A stretch of DNA of 57,098 bases, taken from assembly GCA_910579835.1 (NCBI GenBank), contig CAJTWQ010000006.1, positions 1 through 57,098 of the forward strand, given 5' to 3'. The translations under genes and the position numbers were made by a program. The DNA comes from an uncultured Ruminococcus sp. (GTDB lineage: Bacteria > Bacillota > Clostridia > Oscillospirales > Ruminococcaceae). Positions 8,437-19,172 of this stretch are shown here, piece after piece (position 1 is the first letter of the stretch; the number at the start of each line of letters is the position of its first letter). The notes under the pieces were generated by a model. That model was not told the origin of the DNA and did not search any database. It worked only from the letters and a program-made list of their open reading frames with translations.

Positions 8437-9204
8437 TCATATAGTTTGTCCATTTCGGATACATCTTGCTGCATATACAATACGCTGTGTATTATCTGTC
8501 GGAGCTTCAAAAGTATCGTCACCATATTTTGCGAGAACCTCAAATCCCGACTCCTCCAGAACCTTTTCAAGCTCCGATTCTTTGTAGGCTTTCTCCGAAA
8601 AGCTGTCGGAGCTGCGCTGATACAATCCGCTGTCAAGCTCCTCAAAAAATTCAAGATTCATTTTCACCTCGTCAGTCGCACGGTCAAGAGTATTTTCCCA
8701 GATGCAGTAAATGCCCTCCGCCTCGTATGTAAAGGTGTTGTCGGCTAAGATTTTTCGATGCTTATACAGCGTATTTACGTCAAAAATAAACAATCCGTTC
8801 AGTTCGGAAAAAAATGCAACGTCCTCAAAGACCTTTTTAACGTCTTTAATTGAAGGCAGGTGATTTATGCTGTCCAGGGCGCATATGGTTACATCCACGG
8901 TGCCAAACATATCCAAACGACACATATCCTGACAAAGGTACTGAATGCTGCTGCCGCTGCTGAATTTTTTTTCCATAGCGATTCCAAGCATCTCCTCAGA
9001 ACTGTCCACGCCGATAACGTCATATCCAAGACCAGCCATGACTTCCGAAATACTGCCTGTTCCGCAGGCGAGATCAAGAAGAATATTTTTCTTTGTTGTT
9101 TTGAATTTCATTATTATCTTATGAAAATATTCTCCCCGCTTTTGATAGTCGATATTCGCTGTCAGTTTATCGTAAAATCGTGCAAAGGTGCTGTAACCCG
9201 ACAT
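8437..9204 (-). CDS. Class I SAM-dependent methyltransferase
   Basis: 255 aa. SAM-binding motif I LLDLACGTGSISE, the acidic strand DVIGVD after it, and motif IV-like VTICALDSINHL. The overall shape is that of small-molecule methyltransferases often found beside hslO in Clostridia. Substrate cannot be told. It sits 31 nt after the lipoprotein gene and 12 nt before hslO. Confidence 0.85.
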   Translation of the reverse strand: MSGYSTFARFYDKLTANIDYQKRGEYFHKIIMKFKTTKKNILLDLACGTGSISEVMAGLGYDVIGVDSSEEMLGIAMEKKFSSGSSIQYLCQDMCRLDMFGTVDVTICALDSINHLPSIKDVKKVFEDVAFFSELNGLFIFDVNTLYKHRKILADNTFTYEAEGIYCIWENTLDRATDEVKMNLEFFEELDSGLYQRSSDSFSEKAYKESELEKVLEESGFEVLAKYGDDTFEAPTDNTQRIVYAARCIRNGQTI

Positions 9205-9235
9205 ATATTGATAAGTTCCTTTCTTTTCACAGTAA

Positions 9236-9955
9236 TTACCTTAATTCAACATCTTCCGTACCGAGCCATTCGTTGTTTTCGCCAAGAACAGCACGTTTTC
9301 TTTTTACAAGAGTTTCCTTTCCGGTATCGTCATATTCAAAGCAGTCTATTAGAATATCGCTCACGTTCATATACTGAAGCTCACGGGAAACAGGCTGGAG
9401 ATTTCCGCTTTCCCATTTATAGATAATCCAGTCATGATCCACAGCGCTGCCGCTTGATGAAAAATGTAAGACCTCGTTTTCGCTGTCGGCTTTCATCAGA
9501 AAACCCACCTCATTCAGCACGTCCCATTTTTCAAAAGGATTGAAATTTCTCGTGGGGTTCATATAAAAATATGTACCCGGAATGTTCGGAGTTCCGATCA
9601 TATCCGGTATAAACATATCGTCGTAGCCGTCAAAATTAAAATCGGAAATTTCGATAAAATCTGCCGGGTCACGGTTATAACTCTCCGCACATTCTATGAG
9701 TCGGGAACAGTCAAGCTCTATTTTCTGCAAAAAGCTCCCCTGTGAAACAGTTACGCCGTCGGATTCTACCCGGATATGATATCCGTCTGCATCCCGAAAC
9801 TCAGTCACATCCTCCGTCGGTTCTGCGATTGTATTGGCTTCGGTAGTTTCCTGAACGGAAGCTCTCTTTGCATCATCTGAAACAGAATTTTCATTTCTGT
9901 TCGAGCATCCTGTAAAAAGCGCAGTCAGAATAATAGCCGTCAAAATTTTTTTCAT
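9236..9955 (-). CDS. Lipoprotein of unknown function
   Basis: 239 aa from the ATG at 9955 (an upstream start at 9994 would put residues before a perfect signal peptide and is rejected). MKKILTAIILTALFTGCS is a classical lipoprotein signal with lipobox FTGC. The mature part has a Thr/Glu-rich linker and then a region with DFNFDGYDDMFIP, resembling FG-GAP/VCBS-like calcium loops. It probably sits on the outer face of the membrane. Function unknown. Confidence 0.75.
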   Translation of the reverse strand: MKKILTAIILTALFTGCSNRNENSVSDDAKRASVQETTEANTIAEPTEDVTEFRDADGYHIRVESDGVTVSQGSFLQKIELDCSRLIECAESYNRDPADFIEISDFNFDGYDDMFIPDMIGTPNIPGTYFYMNPTRNFNPFEKWDVLNEVGFLMKADSENEVLHFSSSGSAVDHDWIIYKWESGNLQPVSRELQYMNVSDILIDCFEYDDTGKETLVKRKRAVLGENNEWLGTEDVELR

Positions 9956-9981
9956 CTGTATCCCTTTCCTTGCATTACAGC

Positions 9982-10010
9982 AAAAGGCGGACAAATTCTA
10001 TCCGCCTTTT
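9982..10010 (-). terminator. Terminator of secA
   Basis: Ten-bp stem AAAAGGCGGA/TCCGCCTTTT with a 9-nt loop, right after the secA stop and 27 bp before the lipoprotein start. The four downstream genes therefore depend on read-through or on a promoter I could not place. Confidence 0.85.
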
Positions 10011-10015
10011 TGTTA

Positions 10016-12772
<2,757 letters not shown>

Positions 12773-12796
12773 TTGTATACCGCCTTTTCATATATT

Positions 12797-12859
12797 AGAA
12801 CTTGTTTTCATGGGATTAATGTATGCTTTTAAGCATAATTCACTATGATAATAAGTTCT
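12797..12859 (-). other. Possible hairpin structure in the secA leader
   Basis: The 290-bp gap before secA holds AGAACTT (12797-12803) and AAGTTCT (12853-12859), which can pair, with an inner hairpin ATGCTT/AAGCAT between them. On the minus strand this lies in the secA 5' leader. SecA leaders can be regulatory in other bacteria, but the short AT-rich stems make this tentative. Nothing else was seen in the gap. Confidence 0.3.
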
Positions 12860-13062
12860 TAATTCTATTTATTTTTAATGATATAAGTACATATAATTTA
12901 TTTTACAACAAAACAACAGATTTGTCAATACTTTTTTTACAAACATAGCGATCAAAAGCGTTGATTAAATAAAACGGAGAAAAGAGTACGAGAATGATTC
13001 TAAATACTGATTTATTTCCAAAAGTTTTGCTTTTAACTTCATTCCACTAATATTCAATGTTT

Positions 13063-13617
13063 TTATCCGTTATAGTGATAATCTATTATTCGGTCAAGAT
13101 TTTCATATATAAATCCCTGTGCGCCGACAGAGAACATATTTACATAGTATTCACCGTAATTAGAACCGTTTTTTAATTCAGAGATAATACCTATCTCGCG
13201 TCCGTTGGGTGATGCAATTCTGTTTCCAAATCCGTTTTTTGTCAGCATCCCAATACTCTCCAGCCAATCGTTTATCCATATTCCGTTAATTTTTTTTGAA
13301 CCGTTCTGTTCAAGAACTCGGTTGATCTCGTTTACCATGTTAGTGACGGTACAGGGACCATAGCTGATTCTTAACTGTAATTTTTGTTCTTCCGTCATGA
13401 ACACAAGCTGCTCCTCAAGTCCTTTTACAGCGTTTTCCGAATCCCAATTCCTTATATTTATTTCCAATACCTCAGATATATACTCAAAACAGGCAATAAC
13501 CCTGTCATCTCTTACTGTTTCGTCATCGCTGAGACGAAAGCCTGTCAGTGGATTTATACCATTGACCAGTTTGTCAACATACATCTTCGCACGCTGTATT
13601 TTCTGAAGTTCTGTCAT
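13063..13617 (-). CDS. Conserved-looking protein of unknown function
   Basis: 184 aa from the ATG at 13617, which has GAGGTGAT (13621-13628) just upstream. A longer frame to 13752 exists but is an out-of-frame reading of a dockerin remnant. The protein begins MTELQKIQRAKMYVDKL with GINPL soon after, a pattern I recall from many short uncharacterised proteins of Ruminococcaceae and Lachnospiraceae. Soluble, no signal peptide. Its binding site lies inside the dockerin fragment and includes that fragment's TGA. Confidence 0.6.
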   Translation of the reverse strand: MTELQKIQRAKMYVDKLVNGINPLTGFRLSDDETVRDDRVIACFEYISEVLEINIRNWDSENAVKGLEEQLVFMTEEQKLQLRISYGPCTVTNMVNEINRVLEQNGSKKINGIWINDWLESIGMLTKNGFGNRIASPNGREIGIISELKNGSNYGEYYVNMFSVGAQGFIYENLDRIIDYHYNG

Positions 13618-13621
13618 AATA

Positions 13622-13810
13622 TCACCTCTTGATAATAAAATGTTGTAAAAGTACCATATCAAAAAAATTAATACTATTATCCATGCACAGATCCACGTTC
13701 TGCCAGTTTGTAAGTACTCCGGATCCGAGAATGTATTTCTGGAGCATAACAAGATAATCCATATTTACAAGTCCCTCATTAATTACATCTCCGATAACTT
13801 TTTTGGCAAT
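13622..13810 (-). pseudogene. Orphan type I dockerin fragment
   Basis: In the minus-strand frame between TAA (13811-13813) and TGA (13622-13624) lies a nearly complete dockerin: first repeat GDVINEGLVNMDYLVMLQKY, a linker, then VDLCMDNSINFFDMVLLQH. It has no start codon or catalytic domain, so it is the tail of a lost cellulosomal gene. The first calcium loop is worn (acidic positions replaced). It escapes ORF callers because a different frame opens over it. Confidence 0.8.
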
Positions 13811-13865
13811 TTAACAGTATGACTATCGAAAACAGTTCTCCGAGGAATGAAGCAAATATGAAAAA

Positions 13866-14492
13866 TCAGAATTTATCCCAATGAATTCTCTCTTTAATGT
13901 TAATTTCTTTTTGTTTTATTAATTCAGCTTCTTTTTTAGGTTTGCCAATACCAATAAAACATGGCATAAAATAATCATTCGGGAATCCAAGTATATCTTT
14001 TGCGTATTCATCTTCATTACCGAGAGGAACTCTTAAATTACAGCCATACCCTTCTGCCGTTGCTGCAAGAAATATATTTTCTATACTGCACCAGATTGAA
14101 GCAAAACCGTTAAGGTGTGAGATGTTATCAGGATGAAGAATGTCTGTTTTTTGCTTTAGAAGGGGAATGATGATTGCTGACGCTTCAAATAGCATTCTGT
14201 ACTGCTTTGGAACAGCATTGCGGTAACATTCCTGTTGTACATTATCACTTAAATTCCAATCTTTTATCAAATTGTCCATATCTTCATTGGAGATTTCTTT
14301 TGGAATTATATCAAGCAATCTTGCTGCCATATTCTTATCCTTGACGATTATAAAATGCCAATCTCTCATATGGTCATTTGTTGGTGCTTTAAAAGCAGCA
14401 GATATTATTCTTTCAATAATATCTGCCGAAATCGTTTCATCTTCAAATTCACGAATAGTTTTTCTATTATTTATAACTTTATAAAATTCCAT
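13866..14492 (-). CDS. Nitroreductase-family flavoprotein
   Basis: 208 aa. The start MEFYKVINNRKTIREFEDE and AAFKAPTNDHMRDWHFIIVKD match the FMN-binding core of NfsB/FRP-like nitroreductases, which reduce nitro compounds or quinones with NAD(P)H. Substrate unknown. Its own promoter is at 14555-14583. Confidence 0.85.
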   Translation of the reverse strand: MEFYKVINNRKTIREFEDETISADIIERIISAAFKAPTNDHMRDWHFIIVKDKNMAARLLDIIPKEISNEDMDNLIKDWNLSDNVQQECYRNAVPKQYRMLFEASAIIIPLLKQKTDILHPDNISHLNGFASIWCSIENIFLAATAEGYGCNLRVPLGNEDEYAKDILGFPNDYFMPCFIGIGKPKKEAELIKQKEINIKERIHWDKF

Positions 14493-14554
14493 AGTAAATG
14501 CACCTCTAAATTTCGCTTTTAACGAGCAGACTGAGTATCTGCCCTATGTCCACA

Positions 14555-14583
14555 ATTATACATTATATTTTTGAAAAAGTCAA
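14555..14583 (-). promoter_or_regulatory. Promoter of the nitroreductase gene
   Basis: TTGACT (14578-14583), 17 bp, TATAAT (14555-14560). The leader can form a small hairpin GCAGA/TCTGC. Confidence 0.8.
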
Positions 14584-14617
14584 TCCGCAAACCATTTTTT
14601 ACAGTCTTTATTATAAA

Positions 14618-14646
14618 ACGGTCAGCCGTGTGATATGGCTGACCGT
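14618..14646 (-). terminator. Terminator of the transglutaminase-like gene
   Basis: Ten-bp perfect stem ACGGTCAGCC/GGCTGACCGT with a 9-nt loop, then TTTAT on the minus strand. Confidence 0.85.
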
Positions 14647-14678
14647 AAATGAACCTTATAATAAATCGGAATTTAACA

Positions 14679-15296
14679 CTATTCGTTATATCCCAGTTCA
14701 GTAGGCAGATTATCCAATAGTTCTGTCCTTGTTTTGATTTTTCTCAATTTTTTCAGTATTTTTATATCTGGTTTAGGATATACAATACAGCTATCAATTT
14801 CTCCCATATTCGGGCGTATTGGAAACGCAAGCTGTTCTGTTTCTATTGAAAATTGTGCGTTCACGCCGGTTTTATTTCCCCTTGCATCAAGCCTTATCCA
14901 TTTTTTTAAATCTTTAATATATACACCATTTAGTCCATGGTAAACTAGGACAGGAGATGTTTCATCATCTAAAATCAGTTTTTGGTAGCAAAAACCAGTT
15001 GGAATGGATTTGCAGCGTAATAAAGCCGCCAACAAATGAGATTTTGCAAAACAAATTCCATGACCAGCTTTTAGCACTTCCGAAGCTCTACAAGTAATCA
15101 TATCTTCGTTTATATCTGCCGAATGTTGAATATTATCTCTGACAAATTCATAGGCTTTTTTAATAAAAACAAGCCCATTATCTGCCGTTTTGAATAATGT
15201 ATCAGCCAATTCTATAATGAATTTGTTATTATAATCAATCACACTGTCATGTTTAAGATATTCCTCTATTTTATCTGAGTATGAAATTACATTCAT
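14679..15296 (-). CDS. Transglutaminase-like cysteine protein
   Basis: 205 aa. The transglutaminase-like triad is visible: Cys in GHGICFAKS (about residue 76), His in VLVYHGLNG (about 119) and Asp in WIRLDARGN (about 137). Bacterial members are usually cysteine peptidases or amidases. No signal peptide, so it acts inside the cell. Flanked by its own promoter and terminator. Target unknown. Confidence 0.8.
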   Translation of the reverse strand: MNVISYSDKIEEYLKHDSVIDYNNKFIIELADTLFKTADNGLVFIKKAYEFVRDNIQHSADINEDMITCRASEVLKAGHGICFAKSHLLAALLRCKSIPTGFCYQKLILDDETSPVLVYHGLNGVYIKDLKKWIRLDARGNKTGVNAQFSIETEQLAFPIRPNMGEIDSCIVYPKPDIKILKKLRKIKTRTELLDNLPTELGYNE

Positions 15297-15342
15297 TTTT
15301 TCACCGCCAAATACCGATTTACGCTACTAAGCGTTTTCATAA

Positions 15343-15371
15343 ATTATACCACACCAAGCACAAAAAGTCAA
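15343..15371 (-). promoter_or_regulatory. Promoter of the transglutaminase-like gene
   Basis: TTGACT (15366-15371), 17 bp, TATAAT (15343-15348). Confidence 0.85.
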
Positions 15372-15400
15372 TCATCCGAAATCCTTTTTACTACTTTTCG

Positions 15401-15428
15401 TTGCAATATACCTCATTTGTGTTATAAT
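15401..15428 (+). promoter_or_regulatory. Orphan plus-strand promoter
   Basis: TTGCAA (15401-15406), 16 bp, TATAAT (15423-15428), divergent from the transglutaminase promoter 30 bp away. No coding frame follows before the terminator at 15531. Confidence 0.7.
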
Positions 15429-15434
15429 ATATTT

Positions 15435-15560
15435 ACATAGCAAATGGATAATTTTTTAATCAGTATGTCAAGACCTTAAAGCTGAATATCGCGGAGGGTA
15501 AATTTATTATTTCAATACAAAAGTAACGTAAAAAGGACGGTTTGGACCGTCCTTTTCGTT
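15435..15560 (+). ncRNA. Candidate small RNA of about 125 nt
   Basis: Between the promoter at 15401-15428 and the strong hairpin at 15531-15556 lies about 100 nt with no convincing ORF. GGAGGG (15493-15498) has no ATG, GTG or TTG at a useful distance. The stretch is either an independent small RNA or the leader and end of a gene whose body was lost. The hairpin may also serve the minus-strand genes at 15643-17050. Confidence 0.45.
15531..15556. terminator. Bidirectional terminator
   Basis: Stem AAAAGGACGGT/ACCGTCCTTTT with a 4-nt loop, perfect over 11 bp. It can end the candidate RNA on plus and the two-gene unit on minus. Confidence 0.85.
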
Positions 15561-15642
15561 ATCTTTAACGCTTTTTGTTGAGATTATGATATATATCTAC
15601 TGTATTTTGAAAATGTTAATATTGCAGATCGGGTTTATATAA

Positions 15643-16242
15643 TTATCGCTTCTTTGGCTTCTCATACTCAATTTCCAATGCAAGCGTTCCGATCTCATCG
15701 TTATACTTATAATTTCCACTGACTTTAAGTTCACCGGTAACGCTAACATGATTGTGACGGCTGCAAATTGGTATGATGTATACTAATTGTCCATCAGGCA
15801 TTTCTTTTCCCTGCGGATCATATAACTGCATATGTCCTCCAACAAATCGGTCATTACAGCTTGAGATCTGCCCTGCGACATAACAACCTCGTTCTTGTTC
15901 GGTCAAGGTTTCCCATGCATTGATCCAGTTGCGGAATATTTCCCACGTTTCATCTTCATCAGGATAATCCGGATTTTTTAAAATATCCTTTGAAGTTCCC
16001 AGTACATTCCAAACAGAGGTGTTGTTTTTTAGGAACACATTCCGGACATATACTGATCTTAACGGAAAAGCAGTAATATTATCAGCGTATTCTTCATCGG
16101 AGATATTGGGGTTATACAGTCCGACAAACGTGTATTTATCCTCTGTTTCCCTATAAAGCACCAAAGTATTCTTTTCCAATTCCTTTGGCAGTTCAATACT
16201 GTTCTCTGAAGCCGTAAGCTGCTCTTTTATTCTTTTCAGCAT
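15643..16242 (-). CDS. Protein of unknown function with a Cys/His motif
   Basis: 199 aa, soluble. The centre reads CYVAGQISSCNDRFVGGHMQ and later VYIIPICSRHNHVS; this spacing of GGH and PxCSxHN recalls zinc-binding or HNH-like motifs of uncharacterised proteins, without proof. A good binding site (GAGGTGAGG) precedes the ATG, four bases after the stop of the 16247 gene, so the pair is an operon. Confidence 0.55.
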   Translation of the reverse strand: MLKRIKEQLTASENSIELPKELEKNTLVLYRETEDKYTFVGLYNPNISDEEYADNITAFPLRSVYVRNVFLKNNTSVWNVLGTSKDILKNPDYPDEDETWEIFRNWINAWETLTEQERGCYVAGQISSCNDRFVGGHMQLYDPQGKEMPDGQLVYIIPICSRHNHVSVTGELKVSGNYKYNDEIGTLALEIEYEKPKKR

Positions 16243-16246
16243 AACC

Positions 16247-17050
16247 TCACCTCATATTTTTAAGCAGCTCCGCAACATATTGGGATTCGTCAGTCATCTT
16301 TACATTATTTGCAAATTCCTCCGCCTTCTTCATATCAACAGGAATATTAACCATGAGAGGGATAAGCTCGCTGTCATTAGTATTATTAGGGAGGTTGAAA
16401 TTTCCTGCCTGATTAACATTTATGTGCAGCAGTTCGATCAGCTTCTTCTTGTAAGCGATAACTTGATCAATGGGGACATTACCGCCAAGAAATCTATTGA
16501 TCGCATCATTAAGCTCGTCCTCGCTGACTTTGGTATGGTCAACAACTGAACGCGCATAAGTGATTGCTACTACACTTTGGCAATGCTGAAAGATAGATGA
16601 ATCAGCTTCTGCACTTCTCCAAACATCAAAGTCATAGCGAACAAGTGCCACGCCTTCAAGCATGACTACGAAAATACGCTTTTCTTCCTCGGTAGTCGAA
16701 ACAGATGTAAACATCGCATTCAGAGCGTTGCTGATAATCCTTGTGATAAGCGTCCGTGTATCGCCCTGTCCAAGTCCCATAATGGATTCTACAAGACCAT
16801 CAACGGCTTTAGACAGATCGCCATCGCTGTAATTCACACGGTACTCCCGTGAAAACGCTCCCATACGGTCACCAACGATTTCCATCTGAGCTTCAAGCTC
16901 CTTATTGCGGAACATATCTCTCAGTCTGGATTCCATCGCATCAAGTTTTGCGTTCGCCTGCATTACCATTTGATTGACTTCTTTCTTTGCACGTTCACGT
17001 GCCTCTGTCTGACCTGTCAGATCGTCGATTAAAGATTTTACTTTTGCCAT
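16247..17050 (-). CDS. Protein of unknown function with N-terminal coiled coil
   Basis: 267 aa. Residues about 10-60 are charged and heptad-like, the rest helical, with no signal peptide or membrane helix. AGAGGAG 8 nt before the ATG. I do not recognise a family. It heads a two-gene unit with the 15643 gene, which suggests the two act together. Confidence 0.55.
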   Translation of the reverse strand: MAKVKSLIDDLTGQTEARERAKKEVNQMVMQANAKLDAMESRLRDMFRNKELEAQMEIVGDRMGAFSREYRVNYSDGDLSKAVDGLVESIMGLGQGDTRTLITRIISNALNAMFTSVSTTEEEKRIFVVMLEGVALVRYDFDVWRSAEADSSIFQHCQSVVAITYARSVVDHTKVSEDELNDAINRFLGGNVPIDQVIAYKKKLIELLHINVNQAGNFNLPNNTNDSELIPLMVNIPVDMKKAEEFANNVKMTDESQYVAELLKNMR

Positions 17051-17286
17051 AATAATTTCTCCTCTTTGTAATAGAATTTTTTGCCAGGAAATATTCTTGA
17101 CAAATTCATTTTAGCATTGTTACTCCCGAAAAAGCGGTAGAAAACTTTGACTTTTTTAGTTTTATTTTAACTTTAAAAAATGACTTCCATTTTGAAAGTT
17201 TCTTTTCCTGAATATATCAGTGTTTTCTCACGCTTTAGGATATGAAAAAATTCAATTATGAATTTATAAAAAAATTCAAAAAGCAC

Positions 17287-17315
17287 TTGCATTTATATGT
17301 TAAATATGCTATAAT
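17287..17315 (+). promoter_or_regulatory. Promoter of the ExbB/ExbD-aro operon
   Basis: TTGCAT (17287-17292), 17 bp, TATAAT (17310-17315). The predicted start of transcription falls at or just before the AAGGAGG (17323-17329), so the leader would be only about 15 nt. Confidence 0.85.
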
Positions 17316-17336
17316 GTTTCCTAAGGAGGAATGCCA

Positions 17337-18029
17337 ATGAAAAATATATTTTCGGTTATATTCATAAACTTTTGGGGATATGACCTTATTATCTTCATTG
17401 CCGCCGTAATTACCGGACTAATGTATTTCTCCCTGCGTCAGTCGGCAGACAAGCTTTATAATAAAATGCACTTGACTGTTTTTGTCCCGAACGGAGATCT
17501 TTCCAGAAAAGAGGCTGACAACGATATATCCGGTCTGCGTGAAACCGATATTGTTACAATGAGAAATAACATGGGAAAACTGTATTCTATTTTTGTAAAT
17601 CTTACAGGCATTTTTCCTCTGCTCGGAATACTCGGCACCGTAGTCTCACTTCTCAGTCTTGTTGCAGACAGCGGCAATATCACCGGAAATTTCTATGGTG
17701 CGCTTACATCTACGTTCTGGGGACTTGTGTTTGCGATCATATTCAAATTTCTGGACGGCATCATAAGCGCCAAGATAGAAGATAATGAAAAAAACGTTGC
17801 TTTATACCTTGAACGCAACAATTACACTAAAAACAATCTCCTGAATCAGGATAAATTAATGCTTGAAAAAATCCCACAGCAAATAAACTCAATTGACAAT
17901 TCCTGTGAAAAGTATTATAATTCTCCTCACCTCCGGAATCAAGATGGAAAAGTCCTCGCCGGATCTGCGTCAGATATAATCTGTACTGATCAGGACGTCA
18001 TGGATATTCTTAATTCCATTAATCAGTAA
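17337..18029 (+). CDS. MotA/TolQ/ExbB-type proton-channel protein
   Basis: 230 aa from the second ATG (17337); AAGGAGG lies 7 nt before it, whereas the ATG at 17331 is only 1 nt from the GGAGG. One membrane helix near residues 12-32, a cytoplasmic stretch, then the family signature FPLLGILGTVVSLLSLV and a last helix TFWGLVFAIIFKFLDG, as in TolQ/ExbB. These proteins form a ring that passes H+ or Na+ and moves a TolR/ExbD partner; the next gene has exactly that partner's membrane helix. First gene of an apparent seven-gene operon. The family is clear; the process powered is unknown. Confidence 0.85.
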   Translation: MKNIFSVIFINFWGYDLIIFIAAVITGLMYFSLRQSADKLYNKMHLTVFVPNGDLSRKEADNDISGLRETDIVTMRNNMGKLYSIFVNLTGIFPLLGILGTVVSLLSLVADSGNITGNFYGALTSTFWGLVFAIIFKFLDGIISAKIEDNEKNVALYLERNNYTKNNLLNQDKLMLEKIPQQINSIDNSCEKYYNSPHLRNQDGKVLAGSASDIICTDQDVMDILNSINQ

Positions 18030-18032
18030 TCA

Positions 18033-18626
18033 ATGAACGGATACCATAAAAGTAAGGGAATTGTAATTGAACTGACTGCTCTTCTTGATGTTATACTGAT
18101 TATGCTCTTCTGGGTAATGATGAACGTACAGGATGGAAGCAGATCAGATTTTGAAGAAGCGGAAAGGAAAACTGCGGCGGCGGAGCAAAGACTTAAAACA
18201 GTACAGGAAGAGCTTGATATAAAAAATTCCCAATTTAAAAGGATTAGTGAAATACTCAGAAATATCAACAAAAACGCCGCTGATAACCAACAGGCACTAA
18301 TAGGCTACGAAAACGGAATGTTGATAACACTTGACATTGAATATAATAAGGACGGAAAACTTATTATTTATAACTCCTCAAATGTTCTTGGAGAGACGGA
18401 AATTTCCTCTGAAACAGAGATAAGCAGATGTATCAGAAACGCTCTTGAAAAAGCAGGACTGAATAAAGATGATGTAATACTTTGTGCTCTTATTTATGAC
18501 GGAAGCGTTTCTTTGTACAAGGATGTTAAAAAAGTAAACGCCGCTGTAGATGTTGTAAGAAACGTATATACGAATTTCTACTGTGCTTATATAAATACGG
18601 CCTCAAGAGCAGAATCTGCTAATTGA
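18033..18626 (+). CDS. ExbD/TolR-like partner of the channel protein
   Basis: 197 aa. A short inside N-terminus leads to the helix LTALLDVILIMLFWVMMN; Asp19 matches the ion-carrying Asp of ExbD, TolR and MotB. Outside follow a coiled coil (about residues 40-85) and an alpha/beta domain ending with SLYKDVKKVNAAVDVVRNV, like the end of ExbD outer domains. It starts 3 nt after the channel gene without a good binding site, so translation is probably coupled. The long coiled coil is unlike standard ExbD. Confidence 0.8.
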   Translation: MNGYHKSKGIVIELTALLDVILIMLFWVMMNVQDGSRSDFEEAERKTAAAEQRLKTVQEELDIKNSQFKRISEILRNINKNAADNQQALIGYENGMLITLDIEYNKDGKLIIYNSSNVLGETEISSETEISRCIRNALEKAGLNKDDVILCALIYDGSVSLYKDVKKVNAAVDVVRNVYTNFYCAYINTASRAESAN

Positions 18627-18650
18627 CGCTGTAATGAAAGGATGACAATT

Positions 18651-19148
18651 ATGGCAAAATCAAATTCCTCAAAACATACCGGCAACAGCATAAATCAGCC
18701 GCCTGTACATGAAAAAACAGTAGTAAAAAAGAAAAGCGGATGCTTTCTCGCATTGCTGCTTCTTATCGCTGTTACCGCACTTATAATCTGGCTTCTCAGC
18801 CATTTTAACATAGGATTTTTCGGCAAGGACAGCAATGGAAAAAGCAATTCTTCCGATTCAATCAGCTCAGATGAGCTTACCGCACCTGATGAATCGGATA
18901 AAAATAATCCTGCTTCCGATGACAGCAGCGAAAAAATTATTGACATATCTGTAAACGGCAACGAATACTGGTATGACAACGGCAAAATAGAACTTGAAGA
19001 TTTTATCAGCAATATAAAGGATATGAACGGCATTGTCAGCGTTCACATTACCGATAACAACGCTTACAGCGATGTTATGCATAAGCTTATAGATGCTCTG
19101 AAAAAAGAGAACATTCCCTATTCGGAAAAAAGCGGCGAAGAAAATTAA
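18651..19148 (+). CDS. Single-pass membrane protein with ExbD-like outer domain
   Basis: 165 aa from the ATG at 18651 (an in-frame ATG at 18642 overlaps the AAAGGA site). A basic N-terminus, one helix (about residues 30-48), a Ser/Asp-rich linker, then a small domain: NGNEYWYDNGKIELEDF ... VHITDNNAYSDVMHKLIDAL. This order of strand, helix and 'xAYxDVMxxIDxL' matches the outer domain of ExbD/TolR, but the membrane helix has no Asp. It may be a third, passive partner of the complex. Relation to ExbD is an inference. Confidence 0.65.
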   Translation: MAKSNSSKHTGNSINQPPVHEKTVVKKKSGCFLALLLLIAVTALIIWLLSHFNIGFFGKDSNGKSNSSDSISSDELTAPDESDKNNPASDDSSEKIIDISVNGNEYWYDNGKIELEDFISNIKDMNGIVSVHITDNNAYSDVMHKLIDALKKENIPYSEKSGEEN

Positions 19149-19172
19149 TGAAAATAATTTGGCGGAGGTTCT

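Noticed and set aside
13618..13752. N-terminal membrane segment of the 13063 protein
   Set aside because: It is an out-of-frame reading of the dockerin remnant; a good ribosome-binding site places the start at 13617.
17337..19148. The ExbB/ExbD-like trio as a Zorya defence system
   Set aside because: No ZorC, ZorD or ZorE-like gene is present, the channel protein lacks a long cytoplasmic tail, the partner has no recognisable OmpA peptidoglycan domain, and the neighbours are shikimate genes.
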